This document shows, in pieces, positions 5,870 through 13,132 of a DNA stretch of 38,091 nt. The stretch comes from a virus. The notes under the pieces were generated by a model, which saw only the letters and a list, made by a program, of their open reading frames with translations, ran no database searches and was not told the origin of the DNA. Both the position numbers and the translations under genes were made by a program. The DNA is taken from positions 1 to 38,091 of the IMG/VR virus record IMGVR_UViG_3300028589_000020. The stretch is one strand, 5' to 3'. How positions within the stretch are numbered: the first letter of the stretch is position 1; every line of letters starts with the position of its first letter.

Positions 5870-6675
5870 TGGCCAGATCCAGAAATATCAAACCGGGGTT
5901 CTTCTCGAACGAACACCTGGCTGAAGTAGATTTTGCAACGCGCCTCCTTTTCATTGGCATGTGGACCGAGGCTGATCGGGAAGGGCGCCTGGAAGATCGC
6001 CCGCGCCGCCTGAAAATGGCTCTGTTCCCCGCTGACAACGTGGACATCGAAAAGATGCTCGCCGACTTGGATCATCTGGGGTTCATCACGCGGTACACCG
6101 TTGGATCATTCAAGGCTATCCAGATCGTGAACTGGTCGAAGCACCAGAACCCCCACGTCAAAGAAGCGAAGAGCGTCATCCCTGAAATGCCCGGCGCAGA
6201 GGCTTCGGAAGGGGAGCATGGTGCAAGCCCGGTGCAAGCACCAGACAAGAACAGTTCTTTCCCGGCTGATTCCCTCTCTCTTGATTCCGGATTCCTGATT
6301 CCTGATTCCCTCTCTCCGTCGCCTGCTCCGGTAGTGACCGAGGACCTGTTCCCGAAGTTCTGGAAGCTCTATCCGCGCAAGGTCGGGAAGGACAAAGCCG
6401 AGAAGGCTTGGGCGAAGCTCAAGGTCAGTCAGGCGCTGTACGACCTGATGGTCGCAGCTCTCGCCAAGCAGGTTCTGACACCTGACTGGACCAAAGAGCG
6501 GGGCCAGTTCATCCCGCACCCTGCGACGTGGCTCAACGGCAAGCGCTGGCAGGACGAGATCCCTGAGCTCGCCAGCAACGTGCACCCGTTCCCGCAATCC
6601 CGCCACAACGGCTTCGCCGATCGCGATTACACCTCCGGCCTGAAGATGCGGGAGGACGGCAGCTATGCGCTCTGA
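5866..6675 (+). CDS. phage replication initiator, lambda O position
   Basis: A 269-residue protein. The N-terminal half (SRNIKPGFFSNEHLAEVDFATRLLF ... EADREGRLEDRP) is the winged-helix-like replication domain of many Pseudomonas phages. A low-complexity linker at about 120-160 is encoded by short DNA repeats, followed by a C-terminal domain (FWKLYPRKVGKDKAEKAW ... FIPHPATWLNGKRWQD). Directly upstream of a DnaC-like loader, as O is next to P in lambda. It probably binds an origin and recruits the loader. The ATG overlaps the antirepressor stop. Confidence 0.8.
   Translation: MMARSRNIKPGFFSNEHLAEVDFATRLLFIGMWTEADREGRLEDRPRRLKMALFPADNVDIEKMLADLDHLGFITRYTVGSFKAIQIVNWSKHQNPHVKEAKSVIPEMPGAEASEGEHGASPVQAPDKNSSFPADSLSLDSGFLIPDSLSPSPAPVVTEDLFPKFWKLYPRKVGKDKAEKAWAKLKVSQALYDLMVAALAKQVLTPDWTKERGQFIPHPATWLNGKRWQDEIPELASNVHPFPQSRHNGFADRDYTSGLKMREDGSYAL
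6267..6309 (+). repeat. TGATTCC iteron-like repeats, candidate replication origin
   Basis: TGATTCC occurs at 6267-6273, 6282-6288, 6296-6302 and 6303-6309, with GGATTCC at 6289-6295, so three units are in perfect 7-bp tandem. TGATTCCCTCTCTC also occurs twice (6267 and 6303). They lie in the linker of the initiator gene, exactly where lambda keeps its O-binding iterons. Iteron function is inference. Confidence 0.55.
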
Positions 6676-7471
6676 GCCAGTACAAGCTGCCCCCGAACTG
6701 CCACCAGGCACCCGCATCCAGCCTGCTGACTGCGAAAACCACGGCGCCTACGACCAGAAGGTCTACTCGGTGCTTGGCCGGGAGCTGAGGAGTAATTGCC
6801 CGGAGTGCAGCCGCATCGCCCGCGAGAAGTCCGAAGCGGCCGAGCAAGCCAACAAGGCGATGGAGCTGCGCATGTCCCTCGCTCGCAAGCTGGGCGACGC
6901 GCTGATCCCGAAACGCTTTACCACTCGCACTCTAGGCAACTACCAGGCCGAGAACGAAGGCCAGCGCAAAGCCCTCCGTTTCTGCCAGCACTACGTGCAG
7001 ATCTTCGACGAGATCCTGAAGACCGGTCGCTGCATGGTGATGATCGGCAAGCCCGGCACTGGGAAAACCCACCTCGGCGCCGGCATGGCCAACGAGCTGC
7101 TGCACAACACGTCGCGCACCGCCGTGTACCGCACTGTCGGCGCAATCCTTCAGGCAATCCGCTCCACGTACGACAAGCACAGCGAACGCAGCGAGGCCGA
7201 GATTCTTTCGAGCCTGATCGATCCCGATCTGCTGGTGCTGGACGAGGTTGGCGTGAGCAAGGAGCAGCCGAGCGACTTCGAGCTGACAACCCTGTTCGCA
7301 ATCATCAACGGCCGGTACGAGCAGGAGCGCCCGACGGTGGTGATCTCCAACCTCGAAGCCAGCCAGTTGCCGGCCGCCATGGGTGACCGATGCGTCGACC
7401 GCCTGCGCGAGGGCGGAATGATCGTGGTCCCGTTCGACTGGGAATCGCAGCGCGGCAAGGAAGGTTTCTGA
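6665..7471 (+). CDS. DnaC-like replicative helicase loader (AAA+ ATPase)
   Basis: A 268-residue ATPase. Walker A GKPGTGKTH at 128-136, Walker B LLVLDEVG with D193/E194, sensor region near VVISNLEASQ. The N-terminus carries cysteines (C23, C45, C48) in a likely zinc site, as in phage DnaC homologues. It would load the host DnaB helicase at the phage origin, with the upstream initiator as partner. Overlaps the initiator gene by 11 bp. Confidence 0.9.
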   Translation: MRSEPVQAAPELPPGTRIQPADCENHGAYDQKVYSVLGRELRSNCPECSRIAREKSEAAEQANKAMELRMSLARKLGDALIPKRFTTRTLGNYQAENEGQRKALRFCQHYVQIFDEILKTGRCMVMIGKPGTGKTHLGAGMANELLHNTSRTAVYRTVGAILQAIRSTYDKHSERSEAEILSSLIDPDLLVLDEVGVSKEQPSDFELTTLFAIINGRYEQERPTVVISNLEASQLPAAMGDRCVDRLREGGMIVVPFDWESQRGKEGF

Positions 7472-7472
7472 A

Positions 7473-7700
7473 ATGACCATCGACAAACAAAAACTCCAGA
7501 AGCTGCTGTGGGCCGAAGCCGCGTCCTACCGTGCCGACTGCGCAGACTGGAAGCGCAACACTGAGGTGCTGCAGGACTTCCTCGGGGAAAAGACCGTGGA
7601 GGAGGTGGCGCTTGAGCTGCTGGCAGAGAACGAACGGCTGACACAGCAACTCGGCGAGCTGATCAGCGCACTGCCGAACAAGGTGGCCACGCATGGCTGA
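7473..7700 (+). CDS. small nin-region protein
   Basis: A 75-residue acidic helical protein (KLLWAEAASYRADCADWKRN ... ELLAENERLTQQLGELISAL), with a leucine-rich coiled-coil-like second half. It starts 2 bp after the loader gene and overlaps ninB by 8 bp. No family assigned. Its position before ninB makes a replication or recombination accessory plausible. Confidence 0.75.
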   Translation: MTIDKQKLQKLLWAEAASYRADCADWKRNTEVLQDFLGEKTVEEVALELLAENERLTQQLGELISALPNKVATHG

Positions 7701-8163
7701 CAAAATCTCAGTGAACTGCCAGGCCAAGCTCTCCGAGGCCATCACCCGTCTTAGCGCCATGTTCCGCGATAAGAAGTTCGTCGTGGTGTCGCTGCGCCCG
7801 GGCAAGGACCGCACGCTCGACCAGAACCGGCTGTGGTTCGCGATGTACAAACGCATCGCAGAGATGACCCAGATCGGCGACGAGGCCGACGCTCGCCGGT
7901 ACTGCAAGTTGCACGTCGGCGTGCAGATCCTGCTGAACGAGGACGCCGGGTTTCAGGACGAGTGGTACCGCGTCATGCGTCACCTCCCGTACGAGACGAA
8001 GCTGGCCATGATGGGTGGCTGCCATCTGTTCGGTCCGGACGGCTTCCCGGTGACCAGTCTGTTCAACCGCGCCCAAGGCGTGGCGTACACCGACCGGATC
8101 GTCGCGCGCTTCGCTCAGCAGGGCGTGTACTTCGATGATCTGTTGAGCCAGGAGGCTGCATGA
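7693..8163 (+). CDS. ninB: NinB recombination protein
   Basis: A 156-residue NinB (Orf) family protein: LSAMFRDKKFVVVSLRPGKDRTLDQNRLWF is the family signature, and the length fits. In lambda, NinB binds single-stranded DNA and helps recombination in place of RecFOR. It sits between the helicase loader and ninG as in lambdoid phages. Overlaps ninG by ATGA. Confidence 0.9.
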   Translation: MADKISVNCQAKLSEAITRLSAMFRDKKFVVVSLRPGKDRTLDQNRLWFAMYKRIAEMTQIGDEADARRYCKLHVGVQILLNEDAGFQDEWYRVMRHLPYETKLAMMGGCHLFGPDGFPVTSLFNRAQGVAYTDRIVARFAQQGVYFDDLLSQEAA

Positions 8164-8762
8164 TGATTGAACGGAAGCAGCCCAAACCGAAGAAATGCCG
8201 AGTCGCTACTTGCAGGGCCTCATTCGTCCCGTCGCGGATGGGGCAGGCGGTTTGCAGTCCGGCCTGCGCGGCGATTGATGCACCGCGCCACATGGAGAAA
8301 GCCCGCAAGGCCATCGCTCAGCGCGACCGCCGCGAGATCCAGGTGCGCAAGGAGAAGCTGAAGAGCAGGGCGGAACACCTGCGAGAAGCACAGGTCGCCG
8401 TGAACGAATACGTCCGCCTGCGTGACGCACACCTGCCGTGCATCAGCTGCGACTCGATGCCGAACGACAACGACCTCATGACCGGCAGCCGCTGGGACGC
8501 CGGGCACTACCGATCTGTCGGTGCCTGTCCGGAGCTGCGCTTCGAGCCGCTGAACATCCACCGCCAATGCGTGAAGTGCAACCGCAACCTGTCCGGGAAC
8601 GCGGTCGAATACCGCATCCGCTTGGTGCTGCGCATCGGCGCCGAAACCTTGGCTTGGTTGGAAGGGCCTCATGAGCCCCGCAAGTACACCGTCGAAGAAA
8701 TCCAAACCATCAAGGCCGAATACCGGGCCAAGACCCGCGAACTGAAGAGGGCTGCAGCATGA
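8160..8762 (+). CDS. ninG: NinG recombination protein
   Basis: A 200-residue NinG (Rap) family protein. N-terminal cysteines (about C13, C18, C32, C36) form a zinc-binding unit, a charged helical middle follows, and the C-terminal part has CISCDS ... WDAGHYRSVG ... HRQCVKCNRNLSGN, the HNH-like core. Lambda NinG is a structure-specific Holliday junction endonuclease. Start may be 8160 or 8163. Coupled to ninB and to the next gene by 4-bp overlaps. Confidence 0.9.
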   Translation: MMIERKQPKPKKCRVATCRASFVPSRMGQAVCSPACAAIDAPRHMEKARKAIAQRDRREIQVRKEKLKSRAEHLREAQVAVNEYVRLRDAHLPCISCDSMPNDNDLMTGSRWDAGHYRSVGACPELRFEPLNIHRQCVKCNRNLSGNAVEYRIRLVLRIGAETLAWLEGPHEPRKYTVEEIQTIKAEYRAKTRELKRAAA

Positions 8763-9304
8763 CCTATCGCAACGTGATTTCCGCCGTGGTCCGCGCGCTG
8801 GCCGCCGAGACAATCAGCTCAGCAGGGGGCTGCGAATTTGAGCCCAAGGTGCAGTGCGCCAAGCAGAAGGGGGAGATCGTTGGCAAAGAAGCCGCGCTGC
8901 TCCAAGACTGCTGGGTGTTCGGCCGTCTGCACAAGTCGCTCACGCCGGCCCATTGGCGCGCACTGGTAGCGAAATATTCGACGCACGAAGAGCGTAAGCA
9001 CAGCGCGATCCTCGAGCTGTTGAACTCGGTCAAGTCTCCGGCGCCGCAACGATTCCGTGAGTGCGCAGTGCTGACCTGGGCAATTCCGCAGGTTGGCGGC
9101 ACGGAGGGGAAGCGCTCCTCCACGGTGTTGCCTGCGGCCTGGTATGACATCACCAATTGGGACAACGACGGCAAGCCTGAGTCGACTCGGTACCGGTGGA
9201 GATCTTCGATCCGGAAGGCGCTAGACGATCAGGTAAATGAGGCGCTCACAGCGGCGCAGGAACTGCTCGATGCGGAGGGCTTGATCGAAAGTTGCGCTGC
9301 GTAG
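8759..9304 (+). CDS. conserved phage protein in the Q antiterminator position
   Basis: A 181-residue protein (ISAVVRALAAETISSAGGCEFEP ... GKEAALLQDCWVFGRLHKSLTPAHW ... ECAVLTWAIPQ). I recognise the pattern from Pseudomonas prophages, but no defined function. It is the last gene of the early right operon, overlaps ninG, and is followed by a long untranslated region with three terminators before the lysis and late genes. That is the place of lambda Q, so late antitermination is the leading guess, not shown by motif. Confidence 0.7.
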   Translation: MTYRNVISAVVRALAAETISSAGGCEFEPKVQCAKQKGEIVGKEAALLQDCWVFGRLHKSLTPAHWRALVAKYSTHEERKHSAILELLNSVKSPAPQRFRECAVLTWAIPQVGGTEGKRSSTVLPAAWYDITNWDNDGKPESTRYRWRSSIRKALDDQVNEALTAAQELLDAEGLIESCAA

Positions 9305-9387
9305 CAAAAAGCCATTGCAATGAGTGAGAAAGTGAGAGAATATTTACCCATCCTGTCGATCTTGCGCGTTAGGGATTGATACATAAA

Positions 9388-9413
9388 GCCCAACTATTGA
9401 GTTGGGTTTTTTT
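9388..9413 (+). terminator. rho-independent terminator after the early right operon
   Basis: CCCAAC, 6-nt loop, GTTGGG, then seven T. It lies 85 bp after the Q-position gene and should end the PR transcript. Confidence 0.85.
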
Positions 9414-9510
9414 ATGCTGGCCTATTGCTATTTTTTCTCGTTTTTGCAAATCTACAAGCAAGTCGAAGGGGTAACCCTGAAGCCTAGGGTAACCAGCCTT
9501 TCTGGTATTT

Positions 9511-9586
9511 ATCCCCTAGTAGCTTAACTGGATAGAGCGGCTCTCTAACTAAGGGTCAGGTGCAGGTTCAAATCCTGCCTGGGATG
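9511..9586 (+). tRNA. degenerate tRNA-like gene
   Basis: Canonical parts: positions 8-9 TA; D stem GCTT/GAGC with loop AACTGGATA; anticodon stem GCTCT/AGGGT (two G-U pairs) with loop CTAACTA; variable loop CAGGT; T arm GCAGG-TTCAAAT-CCTGC. Odd parts: the acceptor pairs cleanly for only five positions unless two 5' bases bulge, there is no encoded CCA, and the loop would read anticodon AAC (valine) with T rather than a purine at position 37. Flanked on both sides by terminators. It may be a decayed tRNA, a tRNA mimic or a processing signal. Confidence 0.5.
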
Positions 9587-9594
9587 AATTTTTA

Positions 9595-9622
9595 AAGCCC
9601 CGCCACTGTGCGGGGCTTTTTT
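9595..9622 (+). terminator. strong terminator after the tRNA-like gene
   Basis: AAGCCCCGC, 6-nt loop, GCGGGGCTT with a six-T tract. Nine perfect stem pairs. It would close the tRNA-like transcript only 9 nt after its 3' end. Confidence 0.88.
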
Positions 9623-9844
9623 ATGCCCCAAGTTTACCTGTAACCAGGGCTGCCCTCGGGAAAGCCGGGGCGTCGATAGCCGGATAGTGCGACGTACGGA
9701 ATCAACGCCGGCAGCCCGCGCACTCTGACCTCACAATGCTTTCAGGGTGGCGCGAGACTGAATCAGCGAGATCGATGCAAAGGGGCGTCGACGCTGGGAA
9801 AGTCTTTGGCCGACAGCTCGGAAAGACGAGCGCACCTATTCAGG

Positions 9845-9870
9845 GCCTCTGCATTCGCAGGGGCTTTTTT
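9845..9870 (+). terminator. terminator before the lysis genes
   Basis: GCCTCTGC, 4-nt ATTC loop, GCAGGGGC, then six T; one G-U pair in an 8-bp stem. It stands 89 bp upstream of the holin and would need antitermination for late expression, as tR' does in lambda. Confidence 0.85.
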
Positions 9871-9958
9871 CGTTTTCGGCTCCCCACACCCATAGCCCCG
9901 AGCTGGGAGTGCAGCGGACGCCGGATTTATCAATCTCCCCAAGGGGGAGGCAACCCGG

Positions 9959-10282
9959 ATGCCAAACATGCCTGACAAGCCAGACTCATGGGCCAAGCTC
10001 TGGCTGGCGTTGAGCAATCCGCTAATGGCGGGCGTCATCATGGCCATCACCGTTTGCTTGCTTCGCGTCATCTACGACGGAAAAGAAACCAGCGTGCGCC
10101 GGATCATTTTCGAGGCGCTGATTTGCGGATCGCTGAGTCTGGTCGCGTCCAGCGTTATTGAGTGGATGGCCTGGCCTTCAAGCCTATCGATCGCCGCCGG
10201 AGGGACTATTGGGTTCCTCGGCGTGACAGCCATTCGCGAACTGGTGACCCGTTTCCTCGGTCGCAAGGCGGATGCCGCATGA
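9959..10282 (+). CDS. phage holin
   Basis: A 107-residue membrane protein: hydrophilic start, hydrophobic segments near 18-38, 52-64 and 76-92, and a basic C-terminus (RFLGRKADAA). This three-segment form fits small holins that open the inner membrane at lysis time. GGGAGG lies 9 nt before ATG. Its stop overlaps the Rz start (ATGA), which supports a lysis role. Confidence 0.82.
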   Translation: MPNMPDKPDSWAKLWLALSNPLMAGVIMAITVCLLRVIYDGKETSVRRIIFEALICGSLSLVASSVIEWMAWPSSLSIAAGGTIGFLGVTAIRELVTRFLGRKADAA

Positions 10283-10665
10283 AGACCTTCGCTGCGGCAA
10301 TCATCATCGCCCTGGTCGGCCTGCTTCTCATTGGGATTCAGCAGTCGCGCGTCGTCGCCCTTCGCGGGGAGGTGGCATTCGAAGCCAGCGAGAAGAAGAA
10401 GGCGGTCGACGCCAACCTCGAAAGCCAGGCCACGATCACCACCCTTCGCGCCGAAGCCCAGCGCAACGCCGATTACCAGAAAGACCTGAACAAGCGGTTG
10501 CAGGCCAGTCAGGCCAAAGCCAGAAAGGCGGAGAAGAACTTTGAAGAACTCAAACGCAACAGCAAGCCTGTTCGTGATTGGGCTGCTCAGCCTCTGCCTG
10601 ACGGCCTGCGCGGGAAAGCCGCCAGTGGTAACAAAGACAGCGGCAGTAAGAGTCGAACCCCCTGA
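10279..10665 (+). CDS. Rz: Rz inner-membrane spanin
   Basis: A 128-residue Rz-type protein: N-terminal membrane anchor at about 4-21, then a charged coiled-coil periplasmic region (VAFEASEKKKAVDANL ... KDLNKRLQASQAKARKAEKNFEEL). It pairs with Rz1 to fuse the inner and outer membranes in the last step of lysis. The start is the ATG that overlaps the holin stop. The 3' third overlaps Rz1 in another frame. Confidence 0.88.
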   Translation: MKTFAAAIIIALVGLLLIGIQQSRVVALRGEVAFEASEKKKAVDANLESQATITTLRAEAQRNADYQKDLNKRLQASQAKARKAEKNFEELKRNSKPVRDWAAQPLPDGLRGKAASGNKDSGSKSRTP

Positions 10666-10807
10666 GCTGGTGCCTTGTGAGCGAGTGGCTGATGAAGACC
10701 TTGCCGACAACGGCCAGCTGTGGGAGCTGAAGAACCAAGCCATCAACCTGCTCGACACCTGCGCTGATCAGGTGGACGCGCAGATCAAGCGCAGTCAGAG
10801 CAAGTAG
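10541..10807 (+). CDS. Rz1: Rz1 outer-membrane spanin lipoprotein, TTG start
   Basis: An 88-residue lipoprotein with a signal peptide and lipobox LTAC (Cys23). The short proline-containing segment after it (KPPVV, VEPPELVPCE) fits Rz1. It begins with TTG at 10541, preceded by GGAG at 9 nt, 125 bp inside the Rz gene in the +2 frame, and extends 142 bp beyond it. Longer than lambda Rz1 (60 residues). Confidence 0.88.
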   Translation: MKNSNATASLFVIGLLSLCLTACAGKPPVVTKTAAVRVEPPELVPCERVADEDLADNGQLWELKNQAINLLDTCADQVDAQIKRSQSK

Positions 10808-10852
10808 GTCGCGACACGTTTCCCGAGAGTGCAAATTGTGTCGCGACACTGG
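10808..10852 (-). repeat. 45-bp twin-palindrome element, copy B
   Basis: Contains GTGTCGCGACAC (10838-10849) and the partial site GGTCGCGACAC (10807-10817). Reverse complement matches copy A at 5046-5090 without gaps. Here it begins at the Rz1 stop and ends 8 bp before the next gene, so it is intergenic and well placed to control late genes from 10861 on. Confidence 0.75.
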
Positions 10853-10860
10853 AGAAGGGC

Positions 10861-11112
10861 ATGACCGCAAAGCTGATCGACTTCAAGCGCGAGGGATGGC
10901 GCGACGCCGCGAAGACCCTACGCAAGATCGCGGATGACCTCGATGCTGGCGTGCACCCGGAATGCACCGTAGGCGCTTTGACTCTGCTCGGCCCGAAAGG
11001 GCAGGTGACTGTGTTCGGACTTGGCCCTAAATGCGACGACCTGCAATGTCTGGGTGCTATGCGCCTGGGTGAGCAGAAGCTGATTGATGTGCTGCTGGAC
11101 ATCGAAGATTAA
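10861..11112 (+). CDS. small hypothetical phage protein
   Basis: An 83-residue protein (IDFKREGWRDAAKTLRKIADDLDAG ... VTVFGLGPKCDDLQCLGAMRLGEQKLIDVLL). Mixed helix and strand with three Cys. GAGAAGGGC precedes the ATG. It lies between Rz1 and the terminase genes. I recognise the type in Pseudomonas prophages but know no function. Confidence 0.75.
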   Translation: MTAKLIDFKREGWRDAAKTLRKIADDLDAGVHPECTVGALTLLGPKGQVTVFGLGPKCDDLQCLGAMRLGEQKLIDVLLDIED

Positions 11113-11121
11113 GGATTCCCC

Positions 11122-11643
11122 ATGACAACCAAGCAACCCGACTGGGAGGCGATCGAACGAGCCTACCGGGCAGGTTCGCTTTCAGTTCGAGCAATCGCCG
11201 AAGAGAGCAACATCTCTCACGTAGCGATTGCCAAGCGAGCGAAGAAGGAAGGCTGGGTGCGCGACCTGACGGATAAGGTCAGAGCCGCAGCCAAGCGAAA
11301 GGTTACCAACGCGGTTACCACGGAAAGTTACCAAGACCCACTGGTAACCGAAGAGCAGATCATTGAGGAGGCTTCCGACAAGGTTGCCTCTGTAGTGCTC
11401 GCGCACCGGGTTGATCTGGCTCAGTGGCGAGGCATTGCGAACAAGCTCAGTGCCGCGCTTCAAGCCATGACGGTCAACGAGGCGAACATTGGTGACTTCT
11501 CCCGCTCACTCAACGCAGGCGTCGACGCTCAGCTCAAGGTGATCAAAGGCGAGCGCCAGGCCTACAACCTCGACACGGAAGAGGGTGACAAGACAGTCGA
11601 TACCCTGGCCGCGATGATGGACGAACTATCGAAGGACGCCTGA
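11122..11643 (+). CDS. terS: terminase small subunit
   Basis: A 173-residue protein with an N-terminal helix-turn-helix (WEAIERAYRAGSLSVRAIAEESNISHVAIAKRAKKEGW is the region, residues 8-46) and a helical C-terminal half. It stands 1 bp before the large subunit, the usual order, and should recognise the packaging site. A cluster of GGTTACC motifs lies inside it. Confidence 0.82.
   Translation: MTTKQPDWEAIERAYRAGSLSVRAIAEESNISHVAIAKRAKKEGWVRDLTDKVRAAAKRKVTNAVTTESYQDPLVTEEQIIEEASDKVASVVLAHRVDLAQWRGIANKLSAALQAMTVNEANIGDFSRSLNAGVDAQLKVIKGERQAYNLDTEEGDKTVDTLAAMMDELSKDA
11301..11349 (+). repeat. GGTTACC motif cluster in terS
   Basis: GGTTACC at 11301-11307 and 11313-11319, AGTTACC at 11326-11332 and the inverse GGTAACC at 11343-11349. 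Steps are 12, 13 and 17 bp. Phages that package by headful often keep pac inside terS; whether these are terminase-binding sites is inference, and a Val-Thr codon bias could give part of it. Confidence 0.4.
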
Positions 11644-11644
11644 C

Positions 11645-13132
11645 ATGAAGCCCGAGCACATGAAGCTGCTCCGGGATAAGCGTTGGCGGTTGAACAATCT
11701 CTACTTCATCACCGACAAGCAGGGCAAGAAAGTCCGCTTCCGGATGACGGACGAGCAGATTGAATACTTCGATGGGATGCATACCCGCAACATCATCCTC
11801 AAGGCTCGCCAGCTCGGCTTCACCACCGAATGCTGCATCATCCAGCTGGACGCCGCTCTGTTCGAGTCGGCCAAGTGCGCACTGATCGCCCACACCCTGA
11901 ACGACGCCAAGCGCCTGTTCCGGGAGAAGGTGAAGTACGCCTACGACAACCTGCCGAAAGAGATCCGCGCCGCGAACCCGGCGAGCAACGACGCTGCCGG
12001 TGAGTTGGTGTTCAGCAAGGGCGGCTCGCTCTACGTCAGCACCTCGTTCCGGGGCGGCACGCTGCGTTACCTGCACGTATCCGAGTTCGGGAAGATCTGC
12101 GCCAAGTTTCCGCACAAGGCGCGCGAGATCGTCACGGGCGCCTTCGAGGCGGTGGCCACCGACTGCTTCGTCACGATCGAGTCCACAGCAGAGGGCCGGG
12201 CCGGCTACTTCTTCGATTACTCGCAGACGGCCGAGAAGCAACTGCTGTCAGGCGCGCCGCTGGGCAAGCTGGACTGGAAGTTCTTCTTTTTCAGTTGGTG
12301 GAAGAACAAGGCCTACTGGCTCGATCCAACCGAAGCGATCATTCCGCAGCGCCTGACCGACTACTTCAACGAACTGTTCGCAAAGCACGGCATCGACACT
12401 AACCCCGGCCAGCGCGCCTGGTACGCCGCCAAGGAAAAGACCCTCGGCGACGACATGAAGCGGGAATACCCGTCGATACCGGCCGAAGCCTTCCAGCAGT
12501 CGATCGAGGGCGCCTACTACGCCCAGCAGTTCACCAAGCTCTACGCCGCTCAGCGCATCGGCACGCTGCCAGACAACAGCCACCTGCCTGTGATGACCTT
12601 CTGGGACATCGGTGTCGGCGACTCCACGGCTATCTGGTTCGTGCGTCAGGTCGGCAACGAGTACCACGTCATCGACTTCTACCAGAACAGCGGGGAAGGC
12701 CTGCGGCACTACATGAAGGTTCTCAAGGACAAGGGTTACACCTACTCCGAACACTGGGGGCCGCACGATATCGACAACCGCGAGTTCGGTAGCGATGCCA
12801 AGACTCGCCGGGAAATGGCGCGCGAGGGCTACGAGATTGACGGCCAGCACTACCGCATGACGTTCCAGGTCGTGCCGAAGATCGGCGTCGACGACGGCAT
12901 TGATCAGGCACGGGAAATCCTCGGGCTCTGCGTCTTTGACGAGGCGAAGTGCGAGGAGGGCATCACCGCGCTCGAGAACTACCGCAAAGAGTGGGACGAC
13001 AAGAAGGGCTGCTGGAAAGAAAAGCCGCTTCATGACTGGGCTTCTCACCCGTCCGATGCATTCCGGTACTTCGCTGTCGCCAAGAGCGCAAGGAAGCCGG
13101 TCAAATCAATCAAAATGGGATTCGCACGCTAA
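11645..13132 (+). CDS. terL: terminase large subunit
   Basis: A 495-residue packaging motor and nuclease. ATPase part: Walker A-like KARQLGFTT at 53-61, Walker B-like LHVSE at 143-147. RNase H-like nuclease part: D321 (FWDIGVGDS), D375/D377 (PHDIDNRE) and D471 (ASHPSDAFRY). Full length. Its last base is shared with the portal start. Confidence 0.93.
   Translation: MKPEHMKLLRDKRWRLNNLYFITDKQGKKVRFRMTDEQIEYFDGMHTRNIILKARQLGFTTECCIIQLDAALFESAKCALIAHTLNDAKRLFREKVKYAYDNLPKEIRAANPASNDAAGELVFSKGGSLYVSTSFRGGTLRYLHVSEFGKICAKFPHKAREIVTGAFEAVATDCFVTIESTAEGRAGYFFDYSQTAEKQLLSGAPLGKLDWKFFFFSWWKNKAYWLDPTEAIIPQRLTDYFNELFAKHGIDTNPGQRAWYAAKEKTLGDDMKREYPSIPAEAFQQSIEGAYYAQQFTKLYAAQRIGTLPDNSHLPVMTFWDIGVGDSTAIWFVRQVGNEYHVIDFYQNSGEGLRHYMKVLKDKGYTYSEHWGPHDIDNREFGSDAKTRREMAREGYEIDGQHYRMTFQVVPKIGVDDGIDQAREILGLCVFDEAKCEEGITALENYRKEWDDKKGCWKEKPLHDWASHPSDAFRYFAVAKSARKPVKSIKMGFAR

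Larger units (their letters stand above)
9305..9958 (+). other. untranslated late-control region
   Basis: No believable protein gene in 654 bp. It holds three rho-independent terminators, a tRNA-like gene, two copies of GGTAACC (9470-9476, 9488-9494) and a stretch at 9640-9840 that may encode a short terminated RNA. By position it matches lambda qut/PR'/6S RNA/tR'. I could not pick a sure late promoter. Confidence 0.5.

Noticed and set aside
9736-9975. Plus-strand ORF of 79 codons
   Set aside because: Runs through the strong terminator at 9845-9870 and into the holin ribosome site.
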